Shown here: piece by piece, positions 42,247 through 51,635 of the stretch
Position numbering within the stretch: the first letter of the stretch is position 1
How the letters are laid out: every line of letters starts with the position of its first letter
Source: Amycolatopsis sp. 2-15
Lineage (GTDB): Bacteria; Actinomycetota; Actinomycetes; Mycobacteriales; Pseudonocardiaceae
Assembly: GCF_030285625.1 (NCBI RefSeq)
Contig: NZ_CP127294.1
Coordinates: forward strand, 3,420,001-3,484,000
DNA length: 64,000 nucleotides
Direction: 5' to 3'
Notes under the pieces: generated by a model
Databases searched by the model: none
What the model was told of the DNA's origin: nothing
Seen by the model: the letters and a program-made list of their open reading frames with translations, nothing else
Program-made: the position numbers and the translations under genes

Positions 42247-42621
42247 CTAGGCGAAGTCGGCCAGGCGGGCGGCGATGCGGGGCAGGTCGAGGTGGCCCTG
42301 GACGACGTCGTGGACGAACGGTTCGGCGGCGTCCTCGTCGAGGGGCGTGCGGAGGGGTTTGTCGTTGAGGCCGAGGAAGAACCAGGTGGCGGTCCAGGCG
42401 AGGCGTTTGTTGCCGTCGATGAGGGGGTGGCCGCGGCCGAGTGACTCCATGAGGGCGGCTGCCTTCTCCCACACGCCGGGGTAGGCGTCCTCGCCGAAGA
42501 CCGACGTGCGCGGGCGCGCCACGGCGGCCGCGAGGATGCCCGTGTCGCGCACCGCGAGCTCACCGCGCACCACCCGGCGCGCGACGACCATCAGGTCGTG
42601 GATCGTCAGGTACTCGGTCAT
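42247..42621 (-). CDS. doc: Doc-family toxin (Fic fold)
   Basis: A 124-residue toxin with the Doc motif HPLIDGNKRLAWTA (canonical HxFx(D/N)GNKR, with Leu for Phe). The opening TEYLTIHDLMVVARRVVRGE and RDTGILAAAVARPRTSVFGE are also family-like. P1 Doc phosphorylates EF-Tu; that activity is a family inference. The ATG overlaps the upstream antitoxin stop (ATGA). Confidence 0.9.
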   Translation of the reverse strand: MTEYLTIHDLMVVARRVVRGELAVRDTGILAAAVARPRTSVFGEDAYPGVWEKAAALMESLGRGHPLIDGNKRLAWTATWFFLGLNDKPLRTPLDEDAAEPFVHDVVQGHLDLPRIAARLADFA

Positions 42622-42821
42622 CGCGCCAGCCGCTCGTTGAGGCCGGCGCTCGCTTCCAGCACCTGGTCGAGCACCGTCGCGCGCTGCTGGGCGCGCGAAG
42701 TCACGGCGGCCATCAGCGTCTCCCGCACGTACTCCTGCAGGCTCCGCCCCTCGGCGGCCGCCTGCCGTCCGATCTCGCGCACCTCGCCGTCGCTGAACTC
42801 GACCGGCAATACCTGACCCAT
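42618..42821 (-). CDS. Antitoxin partner of Doc
   Basis: A 67-residue protein opening MGQVLPVEFSDGEVREIGRQ with a ribbon-helix-helix-like segment (GRSLQEYVRETLMAAV) and a charged C-terminal helix that may wrap the toxin. It directly precedes doc with a four-base overlap, the normal antitoxin-first order. It is not a recognisable Phd. Autoregulation is likely, but I see no clear operator. Confidence 0.8.
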   Translation of the reverse strand: MGQVLPVEFSDGEVREIGRQAAAEGRSLQEYVRETLMAAVTSRAQQRATVLDQVLEASAGLNERLAR

Positions 42822-43120
42822 GCCTCGAACCTTAAGGCCTCACCCCACCTGGCGAACCCCGGTTTTCCCGGCCCCGACCGGACATCGCTCAGTGGGGCGC
42901 CGGCGGATACGGCCCGTCTACCGCGACCCCGGCCCGGCCGACCCGGCCCGCTCGACCGCAGAGCCTCGGCGCGCCGGAACCCGGCATCTACTGTCTTTGC
43001 GGTACCGAGCCGGCCCTCTTCGGACCGGACGGAAGCGGACCTTTGGCCCCCGTGCCCAGGTGGCACCCCGCCTTGTCTCCGCTGCGCGGCGGCGGATTCT
43101 TGCGGCGGTTGTTCCGGCGG

Positions 43121-44113
43121 CTAGGACCCATTCGGCGAGCCGGAACCTTGCGTCGGCTGGCCGGCGTCAGTCGAACCCGGCCATGGCTGTCCAGGCACCG
43201 GGCCCTGCCCCGGCGGAACGTAGCCCTGCCACGCCGGTCCGGGCTGGCCCTGCGCCGTGACGGCACCGGACCACGCCTGGCCGGGTGGAACCGAACCCGG
43301 CGCCGCCGGCTCGGGCGGCTTTGCGCCGCCCTGCCAGGATTGGCCGGTCTCGCCGGCGCCTGGCCATTGCTGTCCCGGAGCGGAGCCTGGCATCGCGGCT
43401 CCGGGGATCTGTCCCGGCACCGCGCCGCTCGGCCAGGCTTGCCCGGCTCCGCTGGCACCCGGCCACTGCGGGCCAGGAAGCGGTCCGGCCACCGGTTGCC
43501 CGGGCGTCCCTTGCCAGTGCTGCCCGGGAACCGGCCCGGGCATCGCTTGCCCAGGAATCCCCTGCCACTGCTGCCCCGCGACCGGCCCGGCCCACGTCTG
43601 CCCGGGAATCCCTTGCCACTGGCCAGGACCCGCCCCCGGCATCCCGGCGCCCGGGTAACCGGCCGGAGCACCGCCGTACCCCGGGGGCCAACCCGGCGCG
43701 CCGGCGAACCGCGGCATAGCCGCCGGCAAAGCCATCGCCACCGCGGGCACGAACAGCAGCACCGCGATCGCCGCGGCCAGCCCGGCCGGCAGGAACACGT
43801 CCTCGAAAGCACTCGACCGCCGAATCCCCAAGATTCGCATTGACCCGGGCACCGCGAGAATCACCTGCACAACAGCGCCCAGCATCAACACCCGCGCGAC
43901 TCGTGGCCGCCGCGTGGCCAGCAGCACCGCGCCCACGAGCACGCCGAGGCCGAGTAAAGCGATGACCAGGTGGAAGTACGGCCCGGGGTCCAGATTGAAA
44001 TGCCGGCCCAGCTCCGCGACCTCATTCCACAACAGCAGCACTTCGCACACCCCGGCAACACCGGCCAGCACGAAAGCCAGCACGCGCCCCTGCGGCGTCG
44101 GTGACTGAACCAC
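43121..44113 (-). CDS. Membrane protein with Gly/Pro/Gln-rich repeat tail
   Basis: A 330-residue protein: about four membrane helices in residues 8-150 (e.g. VLAFVLAGVAGVCEVLLLW and AAAIAVLLFVPAVAMALP). The rest is a 170-residue tail of imperfect repeats around GQxWQGIPGQ with PGAGPGQ and PGSAPGQ variants. The GTG at 44113, with GGAGG upstream, is preferred over 44170. The tail is low-complexity and probably extended; no known family. Confidence 0.7.
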   Translation of the reverse strand: MVQSPTPQGRVLAFVLAGVAGVCEVLLLWNEVAELGRHFNLDPGPYFHLVIALLGLGVLVGAVLLATRRPRVARVLMLGAVVQVILAVPGSMRILGIRRSSAFEDVFLPAGLAAAIAVLLFVPAVAMALPAAMPRFAGAPGWPPGYGGAPAGYPGAGMPGAGPGQWQGIPGQTWAGPVAGQQWQGIPGQAMPGPVPGQHWQGTPGQPVAGPLPGPQWPGASGAGQAWPSGAVPGQIPGAAMPGSAPGQQWPGAGETGQSWQGGAKPPEPAAPGSVPPGQAWSGAVTAQGQPGPAWQGYVPPGQGPVPGQPWPGSTDAGQPTQGSGSPNGS

Positions 44114-44580
44114 GCCTGATCCCCCTCCGTCATCAACCGGACACGCACAGCATAGAGATCGCCCCGACAATCCGGCGTGGCCGCAGTCGGGAGGCTCTCG
44201 TCGGACGCCCGGAAAACGTCCCTGCGCTGGGCGAGAACCGGACGGAAGGGCGCCGACGCAGATCGACCTTGTCGACGCCTGGGCGCGCAGACCCGGGCGG
44301 CGGCGCGAGTCTGTGCGAGGCGCACCTCCGGGGCCTTTGAAGTGGTGGGGGCTTCTCGGCCGTCAACCGGCGGCCCTGCCACAGCAGATTGCCGGCACGA
44401 CGAGGCCGGCACGAACCAGTGTGGGGCTCCGGCCCAGTCGTTGCCGGCGAGGAGGACCGTCGTCGTGGAGGTGCCGGTGTCGCGCGCAGGCGAGGCCGGG
44501 CCACACAAACAGTCCGAAAAGGACCGACCGGGGTCACCACAAGGCGGCCGCGCTGAGTGCCACCATCCTGGCCGGCTGCC
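44114..44580. other. Gene-free gap, possibly holding a decayed transposase fragment
   Basis: About 470 bp with no intact gene. On the minus strand around 44400-44460 a short stretch (TTTVLLAGNDWAGAPHW) resembles the start of IS110-family transposases (which read roughly VLLVGDDWAEDHH), but it is not continued. I treat this as a weak hint only. Confidence 0.3.
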
Positions 44581-45401
44581 TCACACCGGAGTCGGCCGAG
44601 TCACGCGCTTGCTTTCCTCCAGTAGCAGGTCCAGCAGCGGGTTCGAGTCCTCCCGCAACCAGATCAGCGCCAGCCCCAACGGCGCCGCGTCCTCCAGCGG
44701 CAGCCACACCAGCCGCGGGTACGGGAAGTACGTGGCTGTCGACGCGGGTGCGATCCACGACCCGCGCCCCGCCGCCACGTGGTGCAGGCACTCCGCCGGC
44801 GTCCGGCCCTGCGGCCCGTAGACCGCGCGGGTGCCGTCCGGCCGAGGGTCGATGAACCAGAACTTCACCACCGCCTCGGGCATCCCGTCGCGCGGTCCGA
44901 CGATCGGTTCGAAGACCAGGTCGGACACCTTCAGCGACGTCCGCGTGGCGAGGTGGTGCCCGGGCGGCAGCGCGACCCAGCGTGGCTCGTCGAGCAGCCA
45001 GTGCGTGACGAACCGGCGGTCGTCGCCGATGGGGAGCCACAGGAACGCGGCGTCGGCGGTGACCGCGACCAGGGCATCGAGCTCGTCGGGCAGGGTGTGG
45101 ACGGCGAGGGCGTCGACCTGAACGTCGGGCGCGACGCGGCGCAGTGACGACTCGACGTCGGGCAGGAAGTGCGCGGTGCTCTGCGCCTTGAACGCGATCC
45201 GCAGCCGCCCGGACAGGCCCGAGCCGACGAGCTGCGCCTCCGAGACCATCGCCGAGCAAGCGGTGAGCAGTTCGCGACCGTGTTTCAGGAACGCCTGCCC
45301 GCCGCGGTGAGCTCGACGCCGGAGGACCGGCGCCGGACCAGCGGCGTGCCGGCCACGCGCTCGAGCTGCCGGATTTGCCCGCTGACCGCCTGCTGGGTCA
45401 T
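44581..45401 (-). pseudogene. LysR-family regulator, N-terminally truncated and frameshifted
   Basis: The effector-binding domain is intact (GLSGRLRIAFKAQSTAHFLP onward to the stop at 44581). The HTH continues in another frame: MTQQAVSGQIRQLERVAGTP, then VRRRSSGVELTAAG. One G is missing near 45299 (GCGGCGGG run). The first ~27 residues of the LysR HTH are gone: the sequence turns at 45395-45401 directly into a short-chain dehydrogenase reading the other way. Confidence 0.8.
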
Positions 45402-46124
45402 CGAAAGGCCTGGGCAGGGCCATCGTGCTGCGGCTGGCGGAGCAGGGCGCCGACGTGGTCATCAACTACTCCCGCGACGCGTCCGCCGCCGAAGAGGTGA
45501 AAAAGGCGGCCGAAGCGTACGGTGTGAAGGCGCTGGTGCACGCGGCCGATGTGTCTCAGGTGAACGGCATCGTCGACCTCTACGACGCCGCCGTGGCCGA
45601 GTTCGGCAAGATCGACATCGTCGTGGCCAACGCGGGCATGGAAAAGGTCAACATCCCCCCTCACCGACGTCACCGACGTCACCGACGTCACCGAAGAGGA
45701 TTTCGACCTCCTCTTCCGGGTGAACACCAAGGGCCCGTACTTCGTACTGCGCGAGGCCGCCCGCCGCATCGCCGACCGTGGCCGCATCATCACCATCTCC
45801 TCGAACACCACCACGGTTCCGCAGCTGGGTGTCGGCCTCTACGGCACCAGCAAGGTCGCCACCGGATATCTGGTGAAGGTGCTCGCGATGGAGCTCGGCC
45901 CGCGCCGCGTCACCGTGAACACCGTCGTGCCCGGTCCGATCGACGGCGCCGGAATTTTCACCGACCCGGCCAACGACGAATACCAACGCAGTTTGATCGA
46001 AATGGTCCCGATCGGGCGATTGGGCACCACAGAAGACGTCGCGGGTGTGACGGCATTTCTCGCCGGAGACGAAGCCGCGTTGATCACCGGACAGCAGCTC
46101 GTCTGCGACGGCGGAATGCACTGA
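45395..46124 (+). pseudogene. Short-chain dehydrogenase, N-terminally truncated and frameshifted
   Basis: An SDR lacking its first ~12 residues: the sequence begins inside the cofactor loop (GSSKGLGRAIVLRLAEQGAD). Later motifs are NAG (in VVANAGMEKV), catalytic Ser in ISSNTTT, and YGTSK with Tyr and Lys. A C6 run at 45655-45660 is one base too long and breaks the frame. Just after it DVT is present three times in tandem (9-bp repeat units) where one is expected. Probably once paired with the LysR gene. Confidence 0.8.
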
Positions 46125-46147
46125 CCACCGAAAGGAATTGTGGGAAA

Positions 46148-47102
46148 ATGACAGGGACAATGCGCGCGGCTCAGGTTCAGCAAGCGGGTGGGCCCGTTCG
46201 TGCAGGTCGAACTGCCGATCCCCGAGCCGAAGCCCAACCAGGTGCGGGTCAAGGTGCAACGTGCGGTGTGTGCGGCGGTGAGATCATCCCCCGAATGGGA
46301 CTGTTCGGCACCAAGTTGCCGCGCGTGCCCGGGCACGAGATCGCGGGTGTCGTCGACGCGGTCGGCGACGCCGTGACCCTGTGGAAGGTCGGCGACAAGG
46401 TCGGGGTCGGCTGGTCCGGCGGTGTCGACTTCACGTGTGAATACTGCCGCCGCGGTGACTTCGTCAACTGTGACAGCCGCACGATCACGGGCACGTCCTT
46501 CGACGGCGGTTACGCCGAGTACATGGTCGCCCCCGAGGACGCGGTCGCCCGTATCCCCGAAGGCCTGACGTTCGCCGAGGCCTCGCCCCTCATGTGTGCC
46601 GGCATCACTGCCTTCAACGCGTTGCGCCACGCCAAAGCCGGCCCCGGCGATCTCGTCGCCGTGCAGGGCGTGGGCGGCGTCGGCCACCTCGCCGTCCAGT
46701 TCGCCAACAAGATGGGCTTCCGCACCGTCGCGATCAACCGCGGCCGCGCCAAGGAAGAGCTGGCCCGCCAGCTCGGCGCGGACGAGTACATCGACAGCAA
46801 CGAAGGCAGCGTCGGCGAGTCCCTGAAGAAGATGGGCGGCGCCTCGGCGATCCTCGGCACGGTCGACCGCGCCGAGATGCAGTCGGAGCTGATCAACGGC
46901 ATCCGCCCCAACGGCCAGGTGATCGTGCTCGAAGGCCAGAATGTACAGCGGCGTGGCCCGCGACAGCGAGGACACGCTGAACTTCGCCGTCCTGCGCGGC
47001 ATCCGGCCGGTGTACGAGACGTTCCCGCTGGAGAAGGCCGAGGAGGCCTACCAGCACATGCCGAAGGCCAACATCCGCGTGGTGCTTCAGATCGCGGACT
47101 GA
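46148..47102 (+). pseudogene. Zinc-dependent alcohol dehydrogenase, multiply frameshifted
   Basis: A medium-chain alcohol dehydrogenase 24 bp after the SDR. It opens MTGTMRAAQVQQAGGP and then shifts by one base near 46190 (VQVELPIPEPKPNQVRVKVQ). It returns to frame near 46255 for CGVCGGEIIP. The zinc sites (GHEIAGVVDAVG; CEYCRRGDF...C) and NAD loop GVGGVGHLAVQFA are present. Near 46940 about a dozen codons are missing after EGQN and sense resumes in another frame (MYSGVARDSEDTLNFA to a TGA ending at 47102). Not functional as read. Confidence 0.8.
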
Positions 47103-47118
47103 CGCCTTGGTCCGAAAG

Positions 47119-47150
47119 CGCGCCCACCTTCCCCGGGGTGGGCGCGTTTT
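47119..47150. terminator. Bidirectional intrinsic terminator
   Basis: A 10-bp stem CGCGCCCACC / GGTGGGCGCG with TTTT on the plus side and TTT on the minus side. It lies between the alcohol dehydrogenase remnant and the convergent regulator gene. Confidence 0.85.
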
Positions 47151-47156
47151 CTCACG

Positions 47157-48062
47157 TCAGGCCAGCCGCAGCGAGACGCCGTCGAGCAGTGAGCGCAGGC
47201 CGAGCTCGAACAGCTCGTCGAGATCCAGGTCGTAACCGTCCTCCTCCAGCGTCGTCAGCATCCGCGTGAAGACCGGGTGGCGGCCGCTGGCCATGATCGC
47301 CGTGTGGCCCGGCGCCTGGGTGGCCAGCCACTCGTCCTCGGTCAGCCCCGACGTGCCGGCGGCGTGCCGCTCGCGTTCGAGGTGGATGGCGACGCCCTGG
47401 ATGTAGCTGAAGAAAAGCACGTGCAGGTCGCACAGCTGCTTGGCGGACAGGCCGAAGCCGTCGAGCGCCGAGAGCGCCTCCTCCGCGTGCGTGGCCAGGT
47501 TGGCCAGCGGCAACGGGCGCGTGATCGGCGACAGCTGCGCGAGCCACGGGTGCCGCCGGTACAGCGACCACAGGGTGCGACCGGTGAGTTCGAGTCGCGT
47601 CCGCCAGTCGCCCGACGGCCGCGCGGGGTAGCCGCGTTCGCCGAAGGCCGCGTCGGCCATGAGCAGCACCAGCTCGTCGCGGCCGGCGACGTAGCGGTAC
47701 GGCGCCATCGCCGCGACGCCCAGCCGCGCCGCCACTCCCCGCATGGACAACGCGGCGATGCCCTCTTCGTCGGCGATCGTGATGGCCGTCCGCACGATCC
47801 GTTCGCGCGAGAGGCCCGGCGGCCGCGGGCGCGGCTTCGGCTCGGGTTTCCGGCCCGCGACGACGGTGCCGGACCGCGGTTCGGCCCGCACCAGCCCTTC
47901 CTGGCCGAGCGCGGCGAGCGCCTTGGCCGCGGTGGCCGTCGCGACGCCCCACTCGACGGCGATCCGGCGCGTCGAGGGCACCTTCGCCCCCGGCACGAGC
48001 TCTCCGTCGGCGATCCGGCGGCGCAGCTCCGCGGCGATCTCCAGGTAGCGCTGCTCGGCCAT
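47157..48062 (-). CDS. GntR-TetR double-HTH regulator
   Basis: A 301-residue regulator with two DNA-binding domains. Residues 1-72 form a GntR winged helix (YLEIAAELRRRIADGELVPG, VPSTRRIAVEWGVATATAAK). After a Pro/Arg linker (about 72-84), residues 85-140 form a TetR HTH (IADEEGIAALSMRGVAARLG, APYRYVAGRDELV), followed by a TetR-like ligand domain to the end. I recall this layout in other actinobacteria. It is divergent from the FAD monooxygenase at 48182 and is its likely repressor. Confidence 0.9.
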   Translation of the reverse strand: MAEQRYLEIAAELRRRIADGELVPGAKVPSTRRIAVEWGVATATAAKALAALGQEGLVRAEPRSGTVVAGRKPEPKPRPRPPGLSRERIVRTAITIADEEGIAALSMRGVAARLGVAAMAPYRYVAGRDELVLLMADAAFGERGYPARPSGDWRTRLELTGRTLWSLYRRHPWLAQLSPITRPLPLANLATHAEEALSALDGFGLSAKQLCDLHVLFFSYIQGVAIHLERERHAAGTSGLTEDEWLATQAPGHTAIMASGRHPVFTRMLTTLEEDGYDLDLDELFELGLRSLLDGVSLRLA

Positions 48063-48075
48063 CCCCGGCTCCGAT

Positions 48076-48110
48076 CTGTACCAGTACAGCTGACCATCTG
48101 TACTAGGTCA
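48076..48110. promoter_or_regulatory. Compound operator between the GntR-TetR and monooxygenase genes
   Basis: CTGTAC-CA-GTACAG (48076-48089) is a perfect palindrome with the GTAC core usual for GntR sites. It is followed directly by TGACC-N10-GGTCA (48091-48110), a second inverted repeat of TetR-like size, which itself contains another CTGTAC. Two sites for one two-domain regulator. Confidence 0.6.
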
Positions 48111-48181
48111 GTTTTGGCATGGTTGCCTGGCCGAAGCCAGTGTGTGGTCCGTAAGGATACGACGAACACCTGGAGGAAACC

Positions 48182-49285
48182 ATGCGTAACGTCCTCGTCT
48201 CCGGCGCCGGCATCGGCGGCCCGACGCTGGCCTACTGGCTCCACCGGGCCGGGTTCTCCGTGACCGTGGTCGAGCGCTCGCCCGGCCTGCGGGAGGGCGG
48301 TCAGGCAGTCGATGTGCGCGGGGTGGCGCTCGACGTGATCGGCCGGATGGGGCTCGGCGAGCAGGTGCGCGCGGTGCGGACGCGGATGCGTGGAATGTCC
48401 GTGGTGGACGGTTCCGGCGCCGAGCTGTTCCGCTCGCAGGAGCACACCTACAGCAGCGGCCGCCTGGACAGCCCCGACGTGGAACTGGTCCGCGACGACC
48501 TGGTTTCCCTGCTGTACAAGGCAACCGAGCCTGACGTCGAGTACGTCTTCGACGATTCGATCACCGCGCTGCAGCAGGACGAACACGGTGTGCGCGTGGA
48601 GTTCGAGCGTGGCGGCCTCCGCACGTTCGACCTCGTCGTCGGCGCCGACGGCCTGCACTCCGCCGTGCGCCGGCTGGCGTTCGGCCCGGAGGAGCGGTTC
48701 GCCCAGCACCTCGGGCAGTACCTGGCGATCTTCCCGGCGCCCAACCTGCTCGGACTGGACAACTGGCAGGTCTGGTTCCGCGACGGCGAAACCGGCGGCG
48801 CCGTCTACCCGGTGCGCGACAATACCGAGCTGCGGGTCACGCTGGGGTTCGGGTCGCCGCCGCTGTCGTACGACTACCGCGATGTCGTGGCGCAGAAGGA
48901 AATCGTGGCGAAGCAGCTGGCCGGCGCGGGCTGGGAGGTACCGCGGCTGCTGTCCGAAATGGCCGGTGCGCCCCACTTCTACTTCGACGCCATGCAGCAG
49001 ATCCATCTCGACTCCTGGAGCGCCGGCCGCGTGACGCTGCTCGGGGACGCGGGCTACTGCGCGTCGCCGCTCTCGGGTCAGGGCACCAGCCTCGCTCTCG
49101 TCGGCGCGTACGTGCTCGCCGACGAACTCGCTCGCCACGACGACCACACCACCGCGTTCTCCGCCTACGAAACGCGGCTGCGCCCGTTCGTCGCCGCCAA
49201 CCAGACGCTCGCGACGGAAAACTCCGGCGGTCCGGCGGCCGAGGAGTCGGTGGACCGCGCGAAGAATGCGATCAGCCTCACGTAA
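48182..49285 (+). CDS. FAD-dependent aromatic monooxygenase
   Basis: A 367-residue class A flavin monooxygenase. FAD motif GAGIGGPTLAYWLHRAG (residues 8-24), the conserved DG motif VGADGLHSAVRRLAFG, and the GD motif TLLGDAGYCASPLSGQGTSL are all intact. GGAGG lies just before the ATG. TetX-like and hydroxylase members act on antibiotics or aromatics; the substrate is not predictable. It is divergent from the GntR-TetR regulator. Confidence 0.9.
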   Translation: MRNVLVSGAGIGGPTLAYWLHRAGFSVTVVERSPGLREGGQAVDVRGVALDVIGRMGLGEQVRAVRTRMRGMSVVDGSGAELFRSQEHTYSSGRLDSPDVELVRDDLVSLLYKATEPDVEYVFDDSITALQQDEHGVRVEFERGGLRTFDLVVGADGLHSAVRRLAFGPEERFAQHLGQYLAIFPAPNLLGLDNWQVWFRDGETGGAVYPVRDNTELRVTLGFGSPPLSYDYRDVVAQKEIVAKQLAGAGWEVPRLLSEMAGAPHFYFDAMQQIHLDSWSAGRVTLLGDAGYCASPLSGQGTSLALVGAYVLADELARHDDHTTAFSAYETRLRPFVAANQTLATENSGGPAAEESVDRAKNAISLT

Positions 49286-49404
49286 CGCCGACGAGCCCGG
49301 CAGAGCTTGGTCCGGCGTTCAGCCGCGCCACGGCGATGCGTCAGGTTGGCGTCACCTGAATGGGTGAAGGTTTGAGGGTTCAGCTTCTCGAATGGAGGAA
49401 CCCG

Positions 49405-51588
49405 ATGGTCGACGAGCCTTGCCGGCACGATGGATTGCACCGAAGGGCGTTTTTCGGGCTCGCCGCGGGGGTGGTGGCGGCACCGGCGCTGGCCACGCTG
49501 CTCGGCGCCGCGCCGGCGGACGCCACGCCGGGCCGGCCGGGCCGCAAGTTCACGTTCGCCGCCGTCTCGGACACGCACGTGAACACCACGAGCCCGCAGT
49601 CGACCACGTGGCTCACGCAGGCGTACGCCTCGATCGCGCGCCGCGACCCGGACCTCGTGCTGCACTGCGGCGACATCACCGACACCGGCCTGCCCGACGA
49701 GTACGAGCAGTACGGCAAGGTGCTGCCCGCCGCGTTGCGCGGGAAGATCCACTACTCGCCGGGCAATCACGAGACGCGGTGGGACCCGTCGGCCAAGGAG
49801 GAGTTCCACAGCCACTTCGGCCCGACGCCGTACTCGTTCGACGCCGGCGGTGTCCACTTCGTCGGTTTCGACCCGACGCAGGTGCTGCAGGAGCCCGGCC
49901 ACTACGGACCTGCCGGTCTCGACTGGCTCGAGCGCGACCTGCGCCGCGTGCACCGGGACACGCCGGTGGTGCTGTTCCAGCACTTCCCGTTCGGCAACCA
50001 GTTCTACTACGTCGACGACCAGCCGGCGGTGCTCGACGTGCTCGCCGGGCACAACCTGCGCGGGGTCATCGCCGGCCACGTGCACCGCGAGGACGTCACC
50101 AAGTTCAACGGGCTCACCCAAGTGACCCTGAACGCCGTGCGCAACGGCCCGATTTACTACTGGGCCGAGAAAACGACGGCCGCCGACGGCACCGACGTGC
50201 TCGACGTGCGGCGAGTCACCGTGGCCGCCGACGGCACCGACACCGAGGCGCCGTTCGCGACCGTGCCGCTGACCGGCAGCGGACAGGGCCGCGAGCAGCG
50301 GCCGCGTTATGTCCACGTGGGCAAGGTTTCCGGCGGCTCGCTGCCGGTCGAGGTGCGCGCGTCGGCCACGCAGCAGGTCGGCGTGCAGCCGTACCCGCAG
50401 GCCGTGTTCGGCGGCACGAGCCCGGCCGCGTGGCAGCCGCTCGCGGGTTCGGGGGACCGCTGGACCGGCAGCGTCGACGTCTCGGCGTTGGCGCCGGGGC
50501 GGCAGCGGCTTCAGGTGCGCGTGAACGCGGCCGACGGCAGCTGGTGGGAGCAGGTCGCGCTGTTCACGGTGCCGGCGGTGGCCGGCGACCCCGTCGACCG
50601 GTGGCAGGAGCAGCTTTCGGGTTCGGTGCAGGGCGGCGTGACCCTCGCGGACGCGCGCAGCGGCCTGGTGCTCGCCGCTTCGTCGGCCGGTGAGGTGACC
50701 GCGTTGCGGCGCGGCGGCCACCGTGAGTGGCGTACGCAGCTCGGCCCGGTGTACCGGCGTCCGGCGGTCAGCGGGACGCTGGCTTTTGTCCCCTCGGCCG
50801 ACCATCACCTGTACGCGCTGGATGTCCGCAATGGACGGCGGGTGTGGGCGTTCGACGCGAAGGCGCCGGTCGTGAGCGCGCCGCTGGTTTCCACTGTGGA
50901 CGGACACGAGCAGGTGGTGTTCTCGGCGGGGCAGGCGCTGTTTGCGGTCGGCACCGACGGCCGGCGTCGCTGGTCGGTGCCGGCGCGCGGGTTCTCATCC
51001 GGTCAGGCCGCGAGTGACGGCGAGCGCGTGTACACCTCGGCGGCCGACGGGTACGCGCGGGCGCACGACGCCCGAACGGGCAAGGAATTGTGGGCGTACC
51101 AGATGGTGTCCGGTGTCGAGAACCACGTCGCGCTGTACAGCGGGTGGGACACCGTCGTGGCGCTCGGTGGCGACGTGGTCATCGTCGCCACCGTGTCGAG
51201 TGCGATCGCGCTCGACCGGGCTACGGGTGCGCTGCGCTGGACCGTCGCCGGCAGCGCGATGTACGCGCCCGCGCTCATCGCCGGCTCCAGCGTGCTGCTG
51301 ACCACCGAGTGGGGTGTGCTGACCCTGGTCGACCTCGCCACCGGGAAACCGTTGTGGACGACGAATCTGGCGCTGCGCGTGTTCAACGCGGGCGTGGCGA
51401 TCAGCGACGGCACGGCGTGGGTGCTGACCGTCGACGGCAAGGTGATCGGCGTGCGGCTCTCCGACGGTGCCCGGCTGGGCTGGCTGCAGCAGAGCCTCGT
51501 CTACACGTTCGGCCGCCCGGTGATCGACGGGCGCACGCTCGTGGTCGGCGACCAGAACGGTGTCGTCCACGGGATTTCCCTCCCCTGA
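49405..51588 (+). CDS. Tat-exported metallophosphoesterase fused to a PQQ-type beta-propeller
   Basis: A 727-residue secreted protein. The Tat signal is HRRAFFGLAAG with cleavage near ADA. Residues about 50-280 are a calcineurin-like phosphoesterase with the metal motifs VSDTHVN, HCGDITD, GNHE and AGHVH. An Ig-like linker follows. Residues about 400-727 are repeated PQQ/WD-like blades (YALDVRNGRRVWAFD, AHDARTGKELWAYQ, LVDLATGKPLWTTN). GGAGG lies before ATG 49405. The next gene, 47 bp on, is also Tat-secreted. The substrate is probably a phosphodiester or nucleotide. Confidence 0.9.
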   Translation: MVDEPCRHDGLHRRAFFGLAAGVVAAPALATLLGAAPADATPGRPGRKFTFAAVSDTHVNTTSPQSTTWLTQAYASIARRDPDLVLHCGDITDTGLPDEYEQYGKVLPAALRGKIHYSPGNHETRWDPSAKEEFHSHFGPTPYSFDAGGVHFVGFDPTQVLQEPGHYGPAGLDWLERDLRRVHRDTPVVLFQHFPFGNQFYYVDDQPAVLDVLAGHNLRGVIAGHVHREDVTKFNGLTQVTLNAVRNGPIYYWAEKTTAADGTDVLDVRRVTVAADGTDTEAPFATVPLTGSGQGREQRPRYVHVGKVSGGSLPVEVRASATQQVGVQPYPQAVFGGTSPAAWQPLAGSGDRWTGSVDVSALAPGRQRLQVRVNAADGSWWEQVALFTVPAVAGDPVDRWQEQLSGSVQGGVTLADARSGLVLAASSAGEVTALRRGGHREWRTQLGPVYRRPAVSGTLAFVPSADHHLYALDVRNGRRVWAFDAKAPVVSAPLVSTVDGHEQVVFSAGQALFAVGTDGRRRWSVPARGFSSGQAASDGERVYTSAADGYARAHDARTGKELWAYQMVSGVENHVALYSGWDTVVALGGDVVIVATVSSAIALDRATGALRWTVAGSAMYAPALIAGSSVLLTTEWGVLTLVDLATGKPLWTTNLALRVFNAGVAISDGTAWVLTVDGKVIGVRLSDGARLGWLQQSLVYTFGRPVIDGRTLVVGDQNGVVHGISLP

Positions 51589-51635
51589 GTTCCACGGGCG
51601 CCCGATCGGTGCCGGTGCCCGGAAGAAGGACAGAG

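Noticed and set aside
42822..43120. Possible gene in the ~300-bp gap between the antitoxin and the repeat-tail membrane protein
   Set aside because: No frame with a credible start, ribosome site or recognisable sequence; I see nothing in it.
44133..44540. IS110-type transposase gene
   Set aside because: Only about 17 residues resemble the family start; nothing further aligns, so it is recorded only as a hint.
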